DNA of 64,000 nucleotides from Brenneria izadpanahii (GCF_017569925.1 NZ_CP050854.1:1612001-1676000); one strand, 5' to 3'; shown: positions 53,901-61,222, counted from the first letter of the stretch. Made by a program: numbers and translations. The notes: generated by a model from the letters alone, not told the origin.

Positions 53901-54012
53901 AGGCACCACGCAGAAAGGGTTTTTGGCTAACATCCTGACGCCTCACGTCGGCGATGCCAATACCCAGACGCCGGAATACAAGGCGTTCCTGGTTAATGTG
54001 GAAAAGGCGTAG
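50965..54012 (+). CDS. fdoG: Formate dehydrogenase-O/N catalytic subunit, cysteine variant
   Basis: A 1015-residue molybdo-bis-MGD subunit that oxidises formate to CO2 on the periplasmic side. A Tat signal is present (SRRQFFRICAGGMAGTT). The [4Fe-4S] motif is NCTYCSVGCGILMY with a later Cys in GSLCPKGAG. In E. coli FdnG/FdoG residue 196 is selenocysteine (UGA). Here the codon at 51550-51552 is TGC, so the active-site ligand is Cys196, in the context QARLCHAPSVSALAPTFGRG. No in-frame TGA occurs. The start at ATG 50965 has GAGGAG upstream. It resembles FdoG by eye; FdnG cannot be excluded. Confidence 0.95.
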   Translation: MQVSRRQFFRICAGGMAGTTVTALGFSPAAALAENRQYKLLRAKETRNNCTYCSVGCGILMYSLGDGAKNAKPSIFHIEGDPDHPVSRGSLCPKGAGLIDYIHSDQRLKYPEYRAPGSDKWQRISWPEAFERIARLMKTDRDANFVEKNSAGVTVNRWLTTGMLCSSAASNETGMLDQRFTRALGMLGIDTQARLCHAPSVSALAPTFGRGAMTNNWVDIKNANVVIVMGGNPAEAHPVGFKWVIEAKIKNGAKLIVVDPRFNRTASVADLYAPIRAGSDIAFLLGVIQYLLSNNKVQMEYVASYTNASLLVRQDYTFDDGIFSGYDPQTRKYERASWQYELDENGFAKRDATLSHPRCVWNLLKQHVSRYTPDVVASICGTPKEDFLTICEILASTCVPDRTATFLYALGWTQHTTGSQMIRAAGMIQLLLGNIGMVGGGVNALRGHSNIQGYTDLGLLSLRLPGYMDLPSEKQTTLQDYLSQVTPKALLPDQVNYWKNTPKFFISMMKSFYGDKAQKENDWGFDWLPKWDQSYDALHYTQMMIEGKVNGYIAQGFNPIAAFADSNKARDALKKLKFLVIIDPLATETSNFWQNHGEFNEVDSASIQTEVFRLPSSCFAEENGSIVNSGRWLQWHFKGAEPPAEALHDGVILAGIFLRLREMYAKEGGANPEQVLNMAWDYLNPEDPTPEEVAREGNGYALADIYDDQGALVLKKGQLLSDFSQLRDDGTTASFCWVYTGCWTEQGNQMARRDNADPSGLGSTLGWAWAWPQNRRILYNRASADEQGNPWDPKREILRWDGQRWQGIDVPDYGNAAPGSGVGPFILQAEGMGRLFSIDKLTDGPFPEHYEPVESPLAKSPLHENTRFNPAARLYDADRQRMGSASEFPYVATTYSITELFRHWTKHARLNAIAQPEQFVEIGESLAEQKGIRAGDMVKLSSKRGYIKAKAVVTKRIRTLTIEGQPVETIGVPCHWGFEGTTQKGFLANILTPHVGDANTQTPEYKAFLVNVEKA

Positions 54013-54024
54013 CGGAGAAAGATT

Positions 54025-54942
54025 ATGGCCATGCAATCACAAGATGTTATTCGTCGTTCCGCCACCAACTCGCTGACGCCGCCGCCGCAGGCCCGCGATC
54101 ACCAGCAGGAAGTCGCCAAACTGATAGACGTTACCACCTGTATCGGCTGTAAAGCCTGTCAGGTCGCCTGTTCGGAATGGAACGATATCCGCGATGAGGT
54201 GGGGCATAACGTCGGCGTATACGATAACCCGACGGATTTAACCGCCAAATCCTGGACGGTAATGCGTTTTTCCGAAGTGGAAGAGCAGGGCAAGCTGTCG
54301 TGGCTGATCCGCAAAGACGGCTGTATGCACTGCGCCGATCCGGGCTGCCTGAAAGCCTGTCCGTCGGAAGGCGCCATTATTCAGTATGCCAACGGCATCG
54401 TCGATTTTCAGTCCGAGCACTGTATCGGCTGCGGCTACTGCATCGCCGGCTGTCCGTTTGACGTGCCGCGCATGAATAAAGAGGACAATCGCGTCTACAA
54501 ATGCACGCTGTGCGTGGACCGCGTAGCGGTGGGACAGGAGCCGGCCTGCGTCAAAACCTGCCCCACCGGGGCTATTCATTTCGGCACCAAAGAGGCGATG
54601 AAAGATCTGGCGGCCGAGCGCGTTATCGATCTCAACAGCCGTGGCTATGATAACGCCGGATTGTACGATCCGGCCGGCGTCGGCGGCACGCACGTCATGT
54701 ATGTCTTACATCATGCGGATAAGCCCCAGCTTTATCATGGCCTGCCGGATAATCCCGCCATCAGCCCGACAGTGACTTTCTGGAAAGGGATCTGGAAACC
54801 GCTGGCGGCCATCGGTTTTGCCGCCACATTCGCCGCCAGCGTATTCCATTATGTCGGCGTGGGTCCGAATCGCGTAGAAGAAGACGACGAAGAGGGCGAG
54901 GATGAGGCGCATCATGAGGATAAACAACATGAAAAAGAGTAA
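54025..54942 (+). CDS. fdoH: Formate dehydrogenase iron-sulfur subunit
   Basis: A 305-residue subunit with four [4Fe-4S] clusters. Motifs in order: [42 protein letters not shown] and CTLCVDRV...CVKTCPTG. A single membrane helix ([20 protein letters not shown], about 257-280) precedes an acidic tail ([17 protein letters not shown]). It carries electrons from FdoG to FdoI haem. It begins 12 bp after fdoG and overlaps fdoI by 14 bp. Confidence 0.96.
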   Translation: MAMQSQDVIRRSATNSLTPPPQARDHQQEVAKLIDVTTCIGCKACQVACSEWNDIRDEVGHNVGVYDNPTDLTAKSWTVMRFSEVEEQGKLSWLIRKDGCMHCADPGCLKACPSEGAIIQYANGIVDFQSEHCIGCGYCIAGCPFDVPRMNKEDNRVYKCTLCVDRVAVGQEPACVKTCPTGAIHFGTKEAMKDLAAERVIDLNSRGYDNAGLYDPAGVGGTHVMYVLHHADKPQLYHGLPDNPAISPTVTFWKGIWKPLAAIGFAATFAASVFHYVGVGPNRVEEDDEEGEDEAHHEDKQHEKE

Positions 54943-55564
54943 TCGGATTCAGCGCTATAGCGCGCCGGAGCGCATTAATCACTGGATTGTGGCTTTCTGT
55001 TTCGTGTTCGCCGCCATCAGTGGTCTGGGCTTTTTCTTTCCATCGCTCAACTGGATGATGAATATTCTGGGAACGCCGCAGCTGGCGCGTATTCTGCACC
55101 CGTTTATCGGCGTCGTGATGTTTGCGGCTTTTTTGCTGATGTTTTTCCGTTACTGGAAACACAATCTGATTAACCGCGACGACATCGAGTGGGCCAAAAA
55201 TATTCATAAAATCGCCAGAAATGAGGAAGTCGGCGACACTGGCAGGTATAATTTCGGTCAGAAGTGCGTATTCTGGTTAGCGATTATCAGTCTGATACTG
55301 CTACTGGCGAGCGGCGTGGTCATGTGGCGGCCCTATTTTGCCGACGCCTTCCCCATTCCCGTTATCCGCCTGGCTTTGCTGGTTCATTCGCTGTCGGCGA
55401 TTGGGCTAATCCTCGTTATCATGGTGCATATCTATGCGGCATTGTGGGTGAAAGGAACGATTACCGCCATGGTGGAAGGCTGGGTGCCGGCCGCCTGGGC
55501 GAAGAAGCATCATCCGCGCTGGTATCGTGAGCTACAACGTAAACAACAGGAAAAACAACCCTGA
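54929..55564 (+). CDS. fdoI: Formate dehydrogenase cytochrome b556 subunit
   Basis: A 211-residue membrane subunit with four helices that bind two b haems and reduce menaquinone or ubiquinone. The haem-ligand helix motifs include [31 protein letters not shown] and [18 protein letters not shown] 54929 has GAGGA 8 bases upstream and matches the E. coli N-terminus. The stop overlaps the fdhE start by one base (TGATG). Confidence 0.95.
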   Translation: MKKSNRIQRYSAPERINHWIVAFCFVFAAISGLGFFFPSLNWMMNILGTPQLARILHPFIGVVMFAAFLLMFFRYWKHNLINRDDIEWAKNIHKIARNEEVGDTGRYNFGQKCVFWLAIISLILLLASGVVMWRPYFADAFPIPVIRLALLVHSLSAIGLILVIMVHIYAALWVKGTITAMVEGWVPAAWAKKHHPRWYRELQRKQQEKQP

Positions 55565-56490
55565 TGAGTATCCGTATTGTTCCTCAGGAACAGTTAGAAA
55601 AGAATGAAAAATCGGCATCGGTGGGACATATCCCACCGCTGCTTTTTGCTAATTTAAAAAGTTTATACAGCAGCCGCGCCGAGCGTCTGCATCAGTTGGC
55701 GCAGGATCATCCGCTGGGGGATTATCTGAAGTTCGTCGCCAGCGTGGTGGAAGCCCAGCAAAAAGTGCTGCACGACCATCCGTTGCAGATGGGTCTGTCC
55801 GATGTATTAAAACAGGCGGGCAATCGTCCTCCGCTGGATATTGCGGTATTTCCCCGGGATACCCACTGGCACACCTTGCTGTGCGCACTGATCGAAGAAC
55901 TTAAACCGGAAGCGGACGGACAGGTGCTGGCGACGCTGGAAAATCTGGAAAAGTCGTCGGCGCAAGAGCTGGAAACCATGGCGGCCGCGCTGCTTAACCA
56001 TGAGTTCAGCGCCGAAATTAACGATAAGGCTCCGTTTATCTGGGCCGCGCTGTCGCTGTTCTGGGCGCAGATGGCCAGCCAGATCCCCGGCAAGGCGCGC
56101 GCGGAGCCCGGCGAACACCGCCAGTTTTGCCCGGTGTGCGGCAGTATGCCGGTATCCGGCGTGGTCCAGCTCGGCGCCAGCAGCGGGCTGCGTTACCTGC
56201 ACTGCAATCTGTGTGAAAGCGAGTGGCATATGGTGCGGGTGAAATGCAGCAACTGCGAGGAATCGGGCGATCTGAACTACTGGTCGCTGGATAGCGAAAA
56301 TGCGGCGATCAAAGCGGAAAGCTGCGGCAACTGCGGCACCTATCTGAAAATCCTGTATCAGGAAAAAGATCACCGGGTCGAGGCGGTGGCCGACGATCTG
56401 GCGTCGCTGGTGCTGGATGTGAAAATGGAGGATGAAGGTTTTTCCCGCAGCAGCATCAATCCGTTCCTGTTCCCGGAAAGCGCGGCCTGA
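55564..56490 (+). CDS. fdhE: Formate dehydrogenase maturation protein FdhE
   Basis: A 308-residue cytoplasmic rubredoxin-like protein needed for active Tat-exported formate dehydrogenases. Four CxxC pairs bind iron: [27 protein letters not shown] and CGNCGTYLK (about residues 190-260). It is the last gene of fdoGHI-fdhE, as in E. coli. Its partner fdhD, which sulfurates the Mo cofactor, is not adjacent or elsewhere in the window. Residues 232-248 are duplicated about 1.65 kb downstream (57907-57958). Confidence 0.96.
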   Translation: MSIRIVPQEQLEKNEKSASVGHIPPLLFANLKSLYSSRAERLHQLAQDHPLGDYLKFVASVVEAQQKVLHDHPLQMGLSDVLKQAGNRPPLDIAVFPRDTHWHTLLCALIEELKPEADGQVLATLENLEKSSAQELETMAAALLNHEFSAEINDKAPFIWAALSLFWAQMASQIPGKARAEPGEHRQFCPVCGSMPVSGVVQLGASSGLRYLHCNLCESEWHMVRVKCSNCEESGDLNYWSLDSENAAIKAESCGNCGTYLKILYQEKDHRVEAVADDLASLVLDVKMEDEGFSRSSINPFLFPESAA

Positions 56491-56511
56491 TTTTTGTCGG
56501 GGCTTTACTAT

Positions 56512-56547
56512 CCGAAACAGTATGAGGTGTTCCTCATACTGTTTCGG
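56512..56547 (+). terminator. Long perfect hairpin after fdhE
   Basis: CCGAAACAGTATGAGG (56512-56527) and its exact complement (56532-56547) enclose the 4-base loop TGTT. The 16-bp stem lies 21 bp after the fdhE stop. There is no T tract. It is likely the end or a stabiliser of the fdo mRNA. Confidence 0.65.
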
Positions 56548-56592
56548 GGGAATCATTATAGTTGATGTGGACTTAAAGATTTTTTACCTGCA

Positions 56593-56680
56593 TTCACATA
56601 GCTATCTATGTGAACGCCGTTGGCAGCGGTGCCAAGGAATAAAACCAACACACCTGCAACGTGAAGTATGACGGGGATAT
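56593..56680 (+). repeat. Palindrome plus dispersed repeat end, copy B
   Basis: A perfect 9-bp inverted repeat TTCACATAG-CTAT-CTATGTGAA (56593-56614) is followed by a 35-base stretch at 56646-56680. The reverse complement of that stretch matches 30501-30534 at most positions. Together they look like a remnant of an enterobacterial intergenic repeat (ERIC-like or similar) at the edge of the AT-rich patch. The family name is uncertain. Confidence 0.5.
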
Positions 56681-56683
56681 AAA

Positions 56684-56860
56684 TTAAAGCCATTTTGAGT
56701 AGCGTATGTACAGGACACAAATTATAACAGCCCATACGAGAGTAAAATAAAATCCATAATTAGGCATTAATGTAACAAAGCACACTCCCCCGATAATAAT
56801 TAATATTATAGGTATGAGATAGGCGAAAGACTGACCAAGCCATTCAATTAACCACTTCAT
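56684..56860 (-). CDS. Small membrane protein, 58 residues, coupled to the gene upstream
   Basis: It starts at ATG 56860 on the minus strand. The start overlaps the stop of the 229-residue gene in an ATGA, the usual sign of translational coupling. The peptide begins MKWLIEWLGQSFAYLIPIIL and contains two hydrophobic segments (about residues 13-31 and 36-52) with a short hairpin (LMPNYG), ending IRYSKWL. Two transmembrane helices are likely. No family is recognised. Size and coupling would suit a small toxin, immunity protein, holin-like protein or membrane partner, but nothing visible decides this. Confidence 0.6.
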   Translation of the reverse strand: MKWLIEWLGQSFAYLIPIILIIIGGVCFVTLMPNYGFYFTLVWAVIICVLYIRYSKWL

Positions 56861-57546
56861 TTCATTAGTATCTTATTAATCAAGAATATAATTTCTTCTT
56901 CGCTAGAAGAACCAGCACTGGTTAAGTATATTATTTTTGACATCTCTTGCTCAATCATAAAATAGAGGAGTTCAAGATTTTCTTTGTATAATCCAAAGTA
57001 ATAGCTTGGGTCAGCAAATTCTAATCGTCTTGCTGATAGTGCTGCATTTTGCATTTTCCCATAAAAGCTTAAAACGTTGACCGCTACCAGACTACTTTTA
57101 TTGATTATGCTAATATGTGATGTCTTGAAGTCATGAGACTCAGTGATTAGTTTAGCTATTATGGAAGCTACTGATAATTTTGCGAATTTTGATGATGCAT
57201 GATTAGCTAATTTTTCTGTAATGGTTAACATAATCTTATGCTGCCCAGCCTCACTGATTCTACGGAGCTTCATTTTGAAGTAAATCTCGACCATATCGAG
57301 AATAACATCGCTCCTTTGATACACTTGGCGAACAGCAAGCAACATACGAGTATCTTCCTGGCGTAGTGTTTTACAAACGTCCTTATAATCATCAAAGAGA
57401 CAGGAACTATACCAACTAACTCGTTGTGCTCCAGCACTAACGTTATGCGCAGTGTTAATTGTGTCTTTTTTTATCTGAATGAGAGCTTTTTCAATATTTA
57501 GAGCGATAGTTCTATCAGCTTGCATCTTCAGTTTGAGATAAGACAT
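56857..57546 (-). CDS. Unrecognised mostly helical protein, 229 residues
   Basis: An AT-rich gene, unlike its GC-richer neighbours, starting at ATG 57546. AAAGG lies about 12 bases upstream, a weak ribosome site. The protein seems alpha-helical and soluble, with no signal peptide. Features are a polar N-terminus (MSYLKLKMQADRTIALNIEK), a Ser/Tyr/Cys stretch (RVSWYSSCLFDDYKDV), a moderately hydrophobic middle (about 115-170) and a Tyr-rich segment (DPSYYFGLYKENLELLYFM). I do not recognise a family. It is the first gene of a two-gene unit with the 58-residue membrane protein and diverges from the 85-residue membrane protein. Codon and base composition suggest recent acquisition. Confidence 0.6.
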   Translation of the reverse strand: MSYLKLKMQADRTIALNIEKALIQIKKDTINTAHNVSAGAQRVSWYSSCLFDDYKDVCKTLRQEDTRMLLAVRQVYQRSDVILDMVEIYFKMKLRRISEAGQHKIMLTITEKLANHASSKFAKLSVASIIAKLITESHDFKTSHISIINKSSLVAVNVLSFYGKMQNAALSARRLEFADPSYYFGLYKENLELLYFMIEQEMSKIIYLTSAGSSSEEEIIFLINKILMK

Positions 57547-57623
57547 GCGTTGAGAAAACCTTTGATGTAGAATTTATTATAGCCGATTATATATTGAGCT
57601 AAAGATGATGCAAGGATAAGGAT

Positions 57624-57881
57624 ATGAGAAAATTTAAACTAACCATTACCTATATAATTATTGCATTGATCTATTTTGTTATCCTCGCTGAGATTGTCTT
57701 TCGGCTCTTATCTGAAGAGGCATATCTTCTTGTCGCCAAAATTTCTAACCCTTTTAACATTATGAGTTCTTCATTAGATTCACTTATTTTGCTGATGCTA
57801 TTTTTTTCTATGTTATTGTCATGGCTATCTGTCGTTTTGTTTAATTCGAGTTGCAGGGCAAAAACGCAAAAGCGTTTTTGA
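57624..57881 (+). CDS. Small membrane protein, 85 residues
   Basis: It starts at ATG 57624 with AAGGATAAGGAT immediately upstream. Two hydrophobic segments are clear: ITYIIIALIYFVILAEIVF (about 9-27) and LILLMLFFSMLLSWLSVVLF (about 53-73). The N-terminus MRKFKL is basic and the C-terminus CRAKTQKRF is basic. The last codons form a terminator hairpin. No family is recognised. Base composition matches the adjacent unknown genes and differs from fdhE. Confidence 0.55.
   Translation: MRKFKLTITYIIIALIYFVILAEIVFRLLSEEAYLLVAKISNPFNIMSSSLDSLILLMLFFSMLLSWLSVVLFNSSCRAKTQKRF
57859..57880 (+). terminator. Hairpin overlapping the end of the 85-residue gene
   Basis: CAAAAACGC (57859-57867) and GCGTTTTTG (57872-57880) are exact complements around AAAA. 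The TGA stop at 57879-57881 lies in its descending arm. A second small palindrome CAGCGC-TT-GCGCTG follows at 57883-57896. Confidence 0.65.
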
Positions 57882-57906
57882 ACAGCGCTTGCGCTGGTGC
57901 CTAAGG

Positions 57907-57962
57907 GCGAGGAATCGGGCGATCTGAACTACTGGTCGCTGGACAGCGGAAATGCGGCCTGA
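57907..57962 (+). pseudogene. Duplicated fragment of fdhE
   Basis: Bases 57907-57958 match fdhE 56255-56306 at 50 of 52 positions. The fragment keeps the fdhE frame ([17 protein letters not shown]), then meets a TGA at 57960-57962. In fdhE the next codon encodes Ile, but the gene itself also ends GCGGCCTGA. So the fragment looks like an fdhE tail with an internal deletion through the shared GCGGC. It marks the right edge of the AT-rich patch. Confidence 0.85.
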
Positions 57963-58037
57963 TAGCTATCAAGAGGACGCCGTTTTATAAACTTCGCTGA
58001 TAAAGTTCGGCAGGTTGCCATTAGTGACCCCACCCGG

Positions 58038-58059
58038 CCTCCCCCTTATCAGGGGGAGG
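58038..58059. repeat. GC-rich inverted repeat between unknown genes and the MFS gene
   Basis: CCTCCCCCT and AGGGGGAGG (9-bp arms) surround TATC. Such 'cctcccc...ggggagg' hairpins are common intergenic repeats in Enterobacterales. The region 57963-58159 holds no gene. Confidence 0.6.
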
Positions 58060-58159
58060 AACTAACCCATTAAAAATGCTGGTTTCTCGCCCTCCTCTGC
58101 GAAGGGAAGGGCGGGGGAGTAGTCTGGTAAAAATTGGCAGCCCCTATGCCGCAACCGCG

Positions 58160-59347
58160 CTACTTCGTCCGGCGCGCCAGCAGTACGAACGAACCGATGG
58201 CCAGCGCATAACAAATAGCGATCACCAGCGCCATGGACAATGCGGAGGTGCCGAACAAACCGGTCAGCGGAACGCTGATGGCGCCGAGGGTAAACATGCT
58301 GACGCCGAGCAATGCCGAGGCGCTGCCCGCTTTATCACCCTGGCTTTGCATAGCCAACGCCGAGGCGCTGGGGCCGACGATACCGATAATGATGATGGTA
58401 AAGAACAGCGGGATCAGCAGCCATACCAGCGACGCCTGCAAACCGGCGGCCAGCAGCAACAGCAGTGCCGATACGCCGGCGATGAACAGCCCCGCCTTAA
58501 GCACCAGCATTTCCCCAAAATGACCGCTCAGCCAGGAGGAGATCTGCGCGGAAAAGATCAACCCTACGCCGTTGATGGCAAAGCACACGCTGAACGCCTG
58601 CGGGCTAAGGTGATAAATTTCCTGCAAAACAAACGGGGATGCGCCGATGTAGGCGAACATGCCGGCCCCGGCGAACCCCTGGGCCAGGCAGAGTCCCATA
58701 AACTGGCGCTGCGTCAGCAGGCTTCCTACCGATAGAATCAACGTTCCCACGCCGCCGGTCACCCGGCGTTGCGCAGGAAGGGTCTCATGCAGGCGCAAGC
58801 TGGAAAGCAGCAGCAACAGAACGGCGATTACCGCTAACGCAATGAAGATACCCCGCCAGTCCATGACAGTCAGCATCGCGCCGCCCATCACCGGGGCGAC
58901 GATCGGCGCCAGACCGTTAATCAACATCAGCAAAGCGAAAAAGCGGGTTAGATCGTGGCCGGAATAGAGATCGCGCGCGATCGCGCGGGATAGTACGGCG
59001 CCGCCGGCGCCGGCCAGACCTTGAATAATCCGCGCCGCCAGCAGGTGGTTGATGTCCTGCGCCAAAGCGCACCAAATAGAGGCCGCCAGTAAGATAAACA
59101 GGGAAAACAGCAACGGCCTGCGGCGTCCCAGTTTATCGCTCAGCGGGCCGAAAATTAGTTGTCCTACGCCCAGTCCAAGCAGGCCGGCAGTCAGGCTCAA
59201 CTGCGCCGCGGCGGTGGTGGTCGACAACTCTGCGGCCAGTTCCGGCAGCGCGGGGAGATAGAGATCGGTACATAGGGGGCCTAGCGTGGCCAATAGCCCT
59301 AGTACCAGTGCATAACTTAAACGTGATGGTTGCGTAGCGTTATTCAT
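58160..59347 (-). CDS. Bcr/CflA-family MFS drug exporter
   Basis: A 395-residue, 12-helix major facilitator of the Bcr/CflA drug:H+ antiporter subfamily. Family signatures are DLYLPALPELAAEL in helix 1, FGPLSDKLGRRRPLL in the loop 2-3 and RIIQGLAGAGGAVLSRAIARD in motif C. It probably exports small antimicrobials; the substrate is unknown. ATG 59347 overlaps the end of the TetR gene by 8 bp (ATGAATAA), so the two form one minus-strand operon divergent from the RND pump. Confidence 0.9.
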   Translation of the reverse strand: MNNATQPSRLSYALVLGLLATLGPLCTDLYLPALPELAAELSTTTAAAQLSLTAGLLGLGVGQLIFGPLSDKLGRRRPLLFSLFILLAASIWCALAQDINHLLAARIIQGLAGAGGAVLSRAIARDLYSGHDLTRFFALLMLINGLAPIVAPVMGGAMLTVMDWRGIFIALAVIAVLLLLLSSLRLHETLPAQRRVTGGVGTLILSVGSLLTQRQFMGLCLAQGFAGAGMFAYIGASPFVLQEIYHLSPQAFSVCFAINGVGLIFSAQISSWLSGHFGEMLVLKAGLFIAGVSALLLLLAAGLQASLVWLLIPLFFTIIIIGIVGPSASALAMQSQGDKAGSASALLGVSMFTLGAISVPLTGLFGTSALSMALVIAICYALAIGSFVLLARRTK

Positions 59348-59945
59348 AGATTGTGGTTTCAGGAAATATGTGATGGAAAATATGCTGATAAAGCTGATTT
59401 AGCATATCAGGCGAGGCTTTTTGACTGGTCATTGAGCGAAACGCGGTGCCTTCATACAATACCGCCATAAGTTCAACGCGGGCGGCGAGTTGCGTCGGGC
59501 TCAATTGGGGATAGCGCTGTTGCAGCATGGTGGTCGCCTGCTGAAATAGTTTGTTGTCGGCTTCTTGCAGCAGCGTGGCGACGCGAGGATTGCGGGTGGC
59601 CTCAGCGGTCACTTCCAGCATCAGCGCATGATCGTCTTCACGGGTTTTTTCATCGCCCAGTAAAGCGCGTTCCGCCAGCGTTTTTGCCATTTGCGAAGAG
59701 TGGTCGGCGCTTAATTTGATCAGCTGTAACCGGTTGTTGACGATTTGACTGACAATTTCCTCAATGATGGCGTCTTTGTTGGCGAAATAGCGGTATATCT
59801 GCCCCACGCTGAGCCGGGCGTGGGCGGCGATTTGTGCCATGCCCGCACCATGGAATCCCGAACGGCGAAAGCAAAAGCGCGCCGCTGAAATGATCTGATC
59901 GCGCCGCGCATTTATTCGTTCCGATTTGGTGATGGTTTTTTGCAC
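59340..59945 (-). CDS. TetR-family regulator of the divergent efflux genes
   Basis: A 201-residue TetR-type repressor. The N-terminal HTH (about residues 12-60) reads ARRDQIISAARFCFRRSGFH and LSVGQIYRYFANKDAIIEEI. The ligand domain fills the rest. It is not a close match to AcrR. It starts at GTG 59945 with AAGGGGGAG upstream. It diverges from the RND genes over 125 bp containing a near-perfect palindrome, so it probably represses itself, the MFS gene and the pump until a substrate binds. Confidence 0.9.
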   Translation of the reverse strand: MQKTITKSERINARRDQIISAARFCFRRSGFHGAGMAQIAAHARLSVGQIYRYFANKDAIIEEIVSQIVNNRLQLIKLSADHSSQMAKTLAERALLGDEKTREDDHALMLEVTAEATRNPRVATLLQEADNKLFQQATTMLQQRYPQLSPTQLAARVELMAVLYEGTAFRSMTSQKASPDMLNQLYQHIFHHIFPETTIYE

Positions 59946-60029
59946 AACTCCCCCTTTAATTTCAAGACGCTCACCTTAACAAAAACCTTACTCAATCTTG
60001 TCGGAAGAGTTTATCTAACTTCCTTAATA

Positions 60030-60053
60030 TTGAGAATGAACGTTCACTCTCAA
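60030..60053. promoter_or_regulatory. Probable TetR operator
   Basis: TTGAGAATGAAC and GTTCACTCTCAA form a 24-bp palindrome with one mismatched pair, centred on TGAACGTTCA. It sits 17 bp before the RND adaptor gene start and in the divergent promoter region. TetR-family proteins usually bind such sites as one or two dimers. Confidence 0.8.
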
Positions 60054-60070
60054 TTATAGGGCATGATTTC

Positions 60071-61222
60071 ATGCAAGGTAAACGCTTTATTTTCTTATTG
60101 GTCTTCTTACTATCCGGCTGTGAGCGGGCGTCAGAACCAGCTCAGGTAAAACCTGTCGTTGAAGTTACGGTACAGACGCTGCAGCCACAGTCCGTGGAGC
60201 TGGACAGTGAACTGAACGGCAGAACGACCGCCGCCATGGTGTCCGATGTCCGGCCGCAGGTAGACGGCATTATTCAAAAACGCCTGTTTACCGAAGGCAG
60301 CGACGTAAAAGCCGGGCAGGTCTTGTACCAGATCGATCCGGCCAGCTATCAGGCCGCCTATGATGAGGCCGCCGCGGCGTTGAAAAACGCGCAGGCCAGC
60401 GTACGGGCGGCGAAACTGAAAGCCGAACGCTATGCCCGTTTGGTAAAAGAAGAGGGGGTTTCGCAGCAGGATGCGGACGATGCGCAAACCAGCTATGAAG
60501 AGTATCTGGCGACGGTAGCGGAAAAACAGGCCGCGCTGAAGACCGCGCAAATCAATCTGGCCTATACGCAGATTAAAGCGCCGATTTCCGGTCGTATCGG
60601 CATCTCTTCCGTTACGCCGGGAGCGCTGGTAACCGCCAGCCAGACCACCGCGCTGGCGACGATCCGTCAGCTCGATCCCATGTATGTCGATCTTACCCAG
60701 TCCAGCAGCGAGCGGCTGGCGTTGCGCCGTTTGCAGAAAAACGAACAGCCGACGGTATCGTTGACGCTGGAAAACGGCGAAACCTACGCCTCGCAAGGGA
60801 AGTTGCAACTGTCTGAAGTCTCCGTAGACGAGTCGACCGGCTCGGTTACGCTGCGCGCCATATTCCCCAATGCTGAACACATTTTGCTGCCCGGCATGTA
60901 CGTGCGGGCTTCGGTTGCCAACGGCACCGATCCGGCGGCTATTCTGGCGCCGCAGCAGGGCATTACCCGTGATGCGAAAGGCAATGCCACCGCGCTGGTG
61001 GTCAACGACCAGCAGCAGGTAGAGCTGCGTCAGGTCGTCACCGCTCGGGTGATTGGCAACCGTTGGCTGGTTTCCTCCGGGTTAAAAGCGGGCGATCGGC
61101 TGATTATCGAAGGCACGAATAAGGTGGGCGTCGGCGATACGGTAAAAGCAATAGAGACGTCATCCTCCGGCGCCGGGACGAATAGCCAACAGGCAACGGA
61201 TAAAACAGAGGTGAAAGAGTAA
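60071..61222 (+). CDS. RND efflux periplasmic adaptor (AcrA/MexA family)
   Basis: A 383-residue lipoprotein adaptor. The signal peptide ends in LLSGC (lipidated Cys17). Barrel-sandwich and lipoyl motifs are VRPQVDGIIQKRLFTEGSDV and APISGRIGISSVTPGALV, with an alpha-hairpin at about 95-165. It joins the RND pump to an outer-membrane channel, which is not in the window. Identity to AcrA looks moderate, so it is probably a paralogous pump rather than the main AcrAB. Its stop overlaps the start of the pump gene by one base. Confidence 0.92.
   Translation: MQGKRFIFLLVFLLSGCERASEPAQVKPVVEVTVQTLQPQSVELDSELNGRTTAAMVSDVRPQVDGIIQKRLFTEGSDVKAGQVLYQIDPASYQAAYDEAAAALKNAQASVRAAKLKAERYARLVKEEGVSQQDADDAQTSYEEYLATVAEKQAALKTAQINLAYTQIKAPISGRIGISSVTPGALVTASQTTALATIRQLDPMYVDLTQSSSERLALRRLQKNEQPTVSLTLENGETYASQGKLQLSEVSVDESTGSVTLRAIFPNAEHILLPGMYVRASVANGTDPAAILAPQQGITRDAKGNATALVVNDQQQVELRQVVTARVIGNRWLVSSGLKAGDRLIIEGTNKVGVGDTVKAIETSSSGAGTNSQQATDKTEVKE

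Noticed and set aside
50965..54012. In-frame TGA (selenocysteine) in fdoG
   Set aside because: The frame is continuous for 1015 codons and the E. coli Sec position is TGC.
52408..54036. A 542-codon open frame on the minus strand opposite fdoG
   Set aside because: It is fully antisense to a strongly conserved gene and its translation shows no recognisable domain. Long antisense frames are common opposite GC-rich genes with this codon phase.
57907..57962. The fdhE-like sequence as a functional second gene
   Set aside because: Only 17 codons remain, with no start and none of the paired cysteine motifs.
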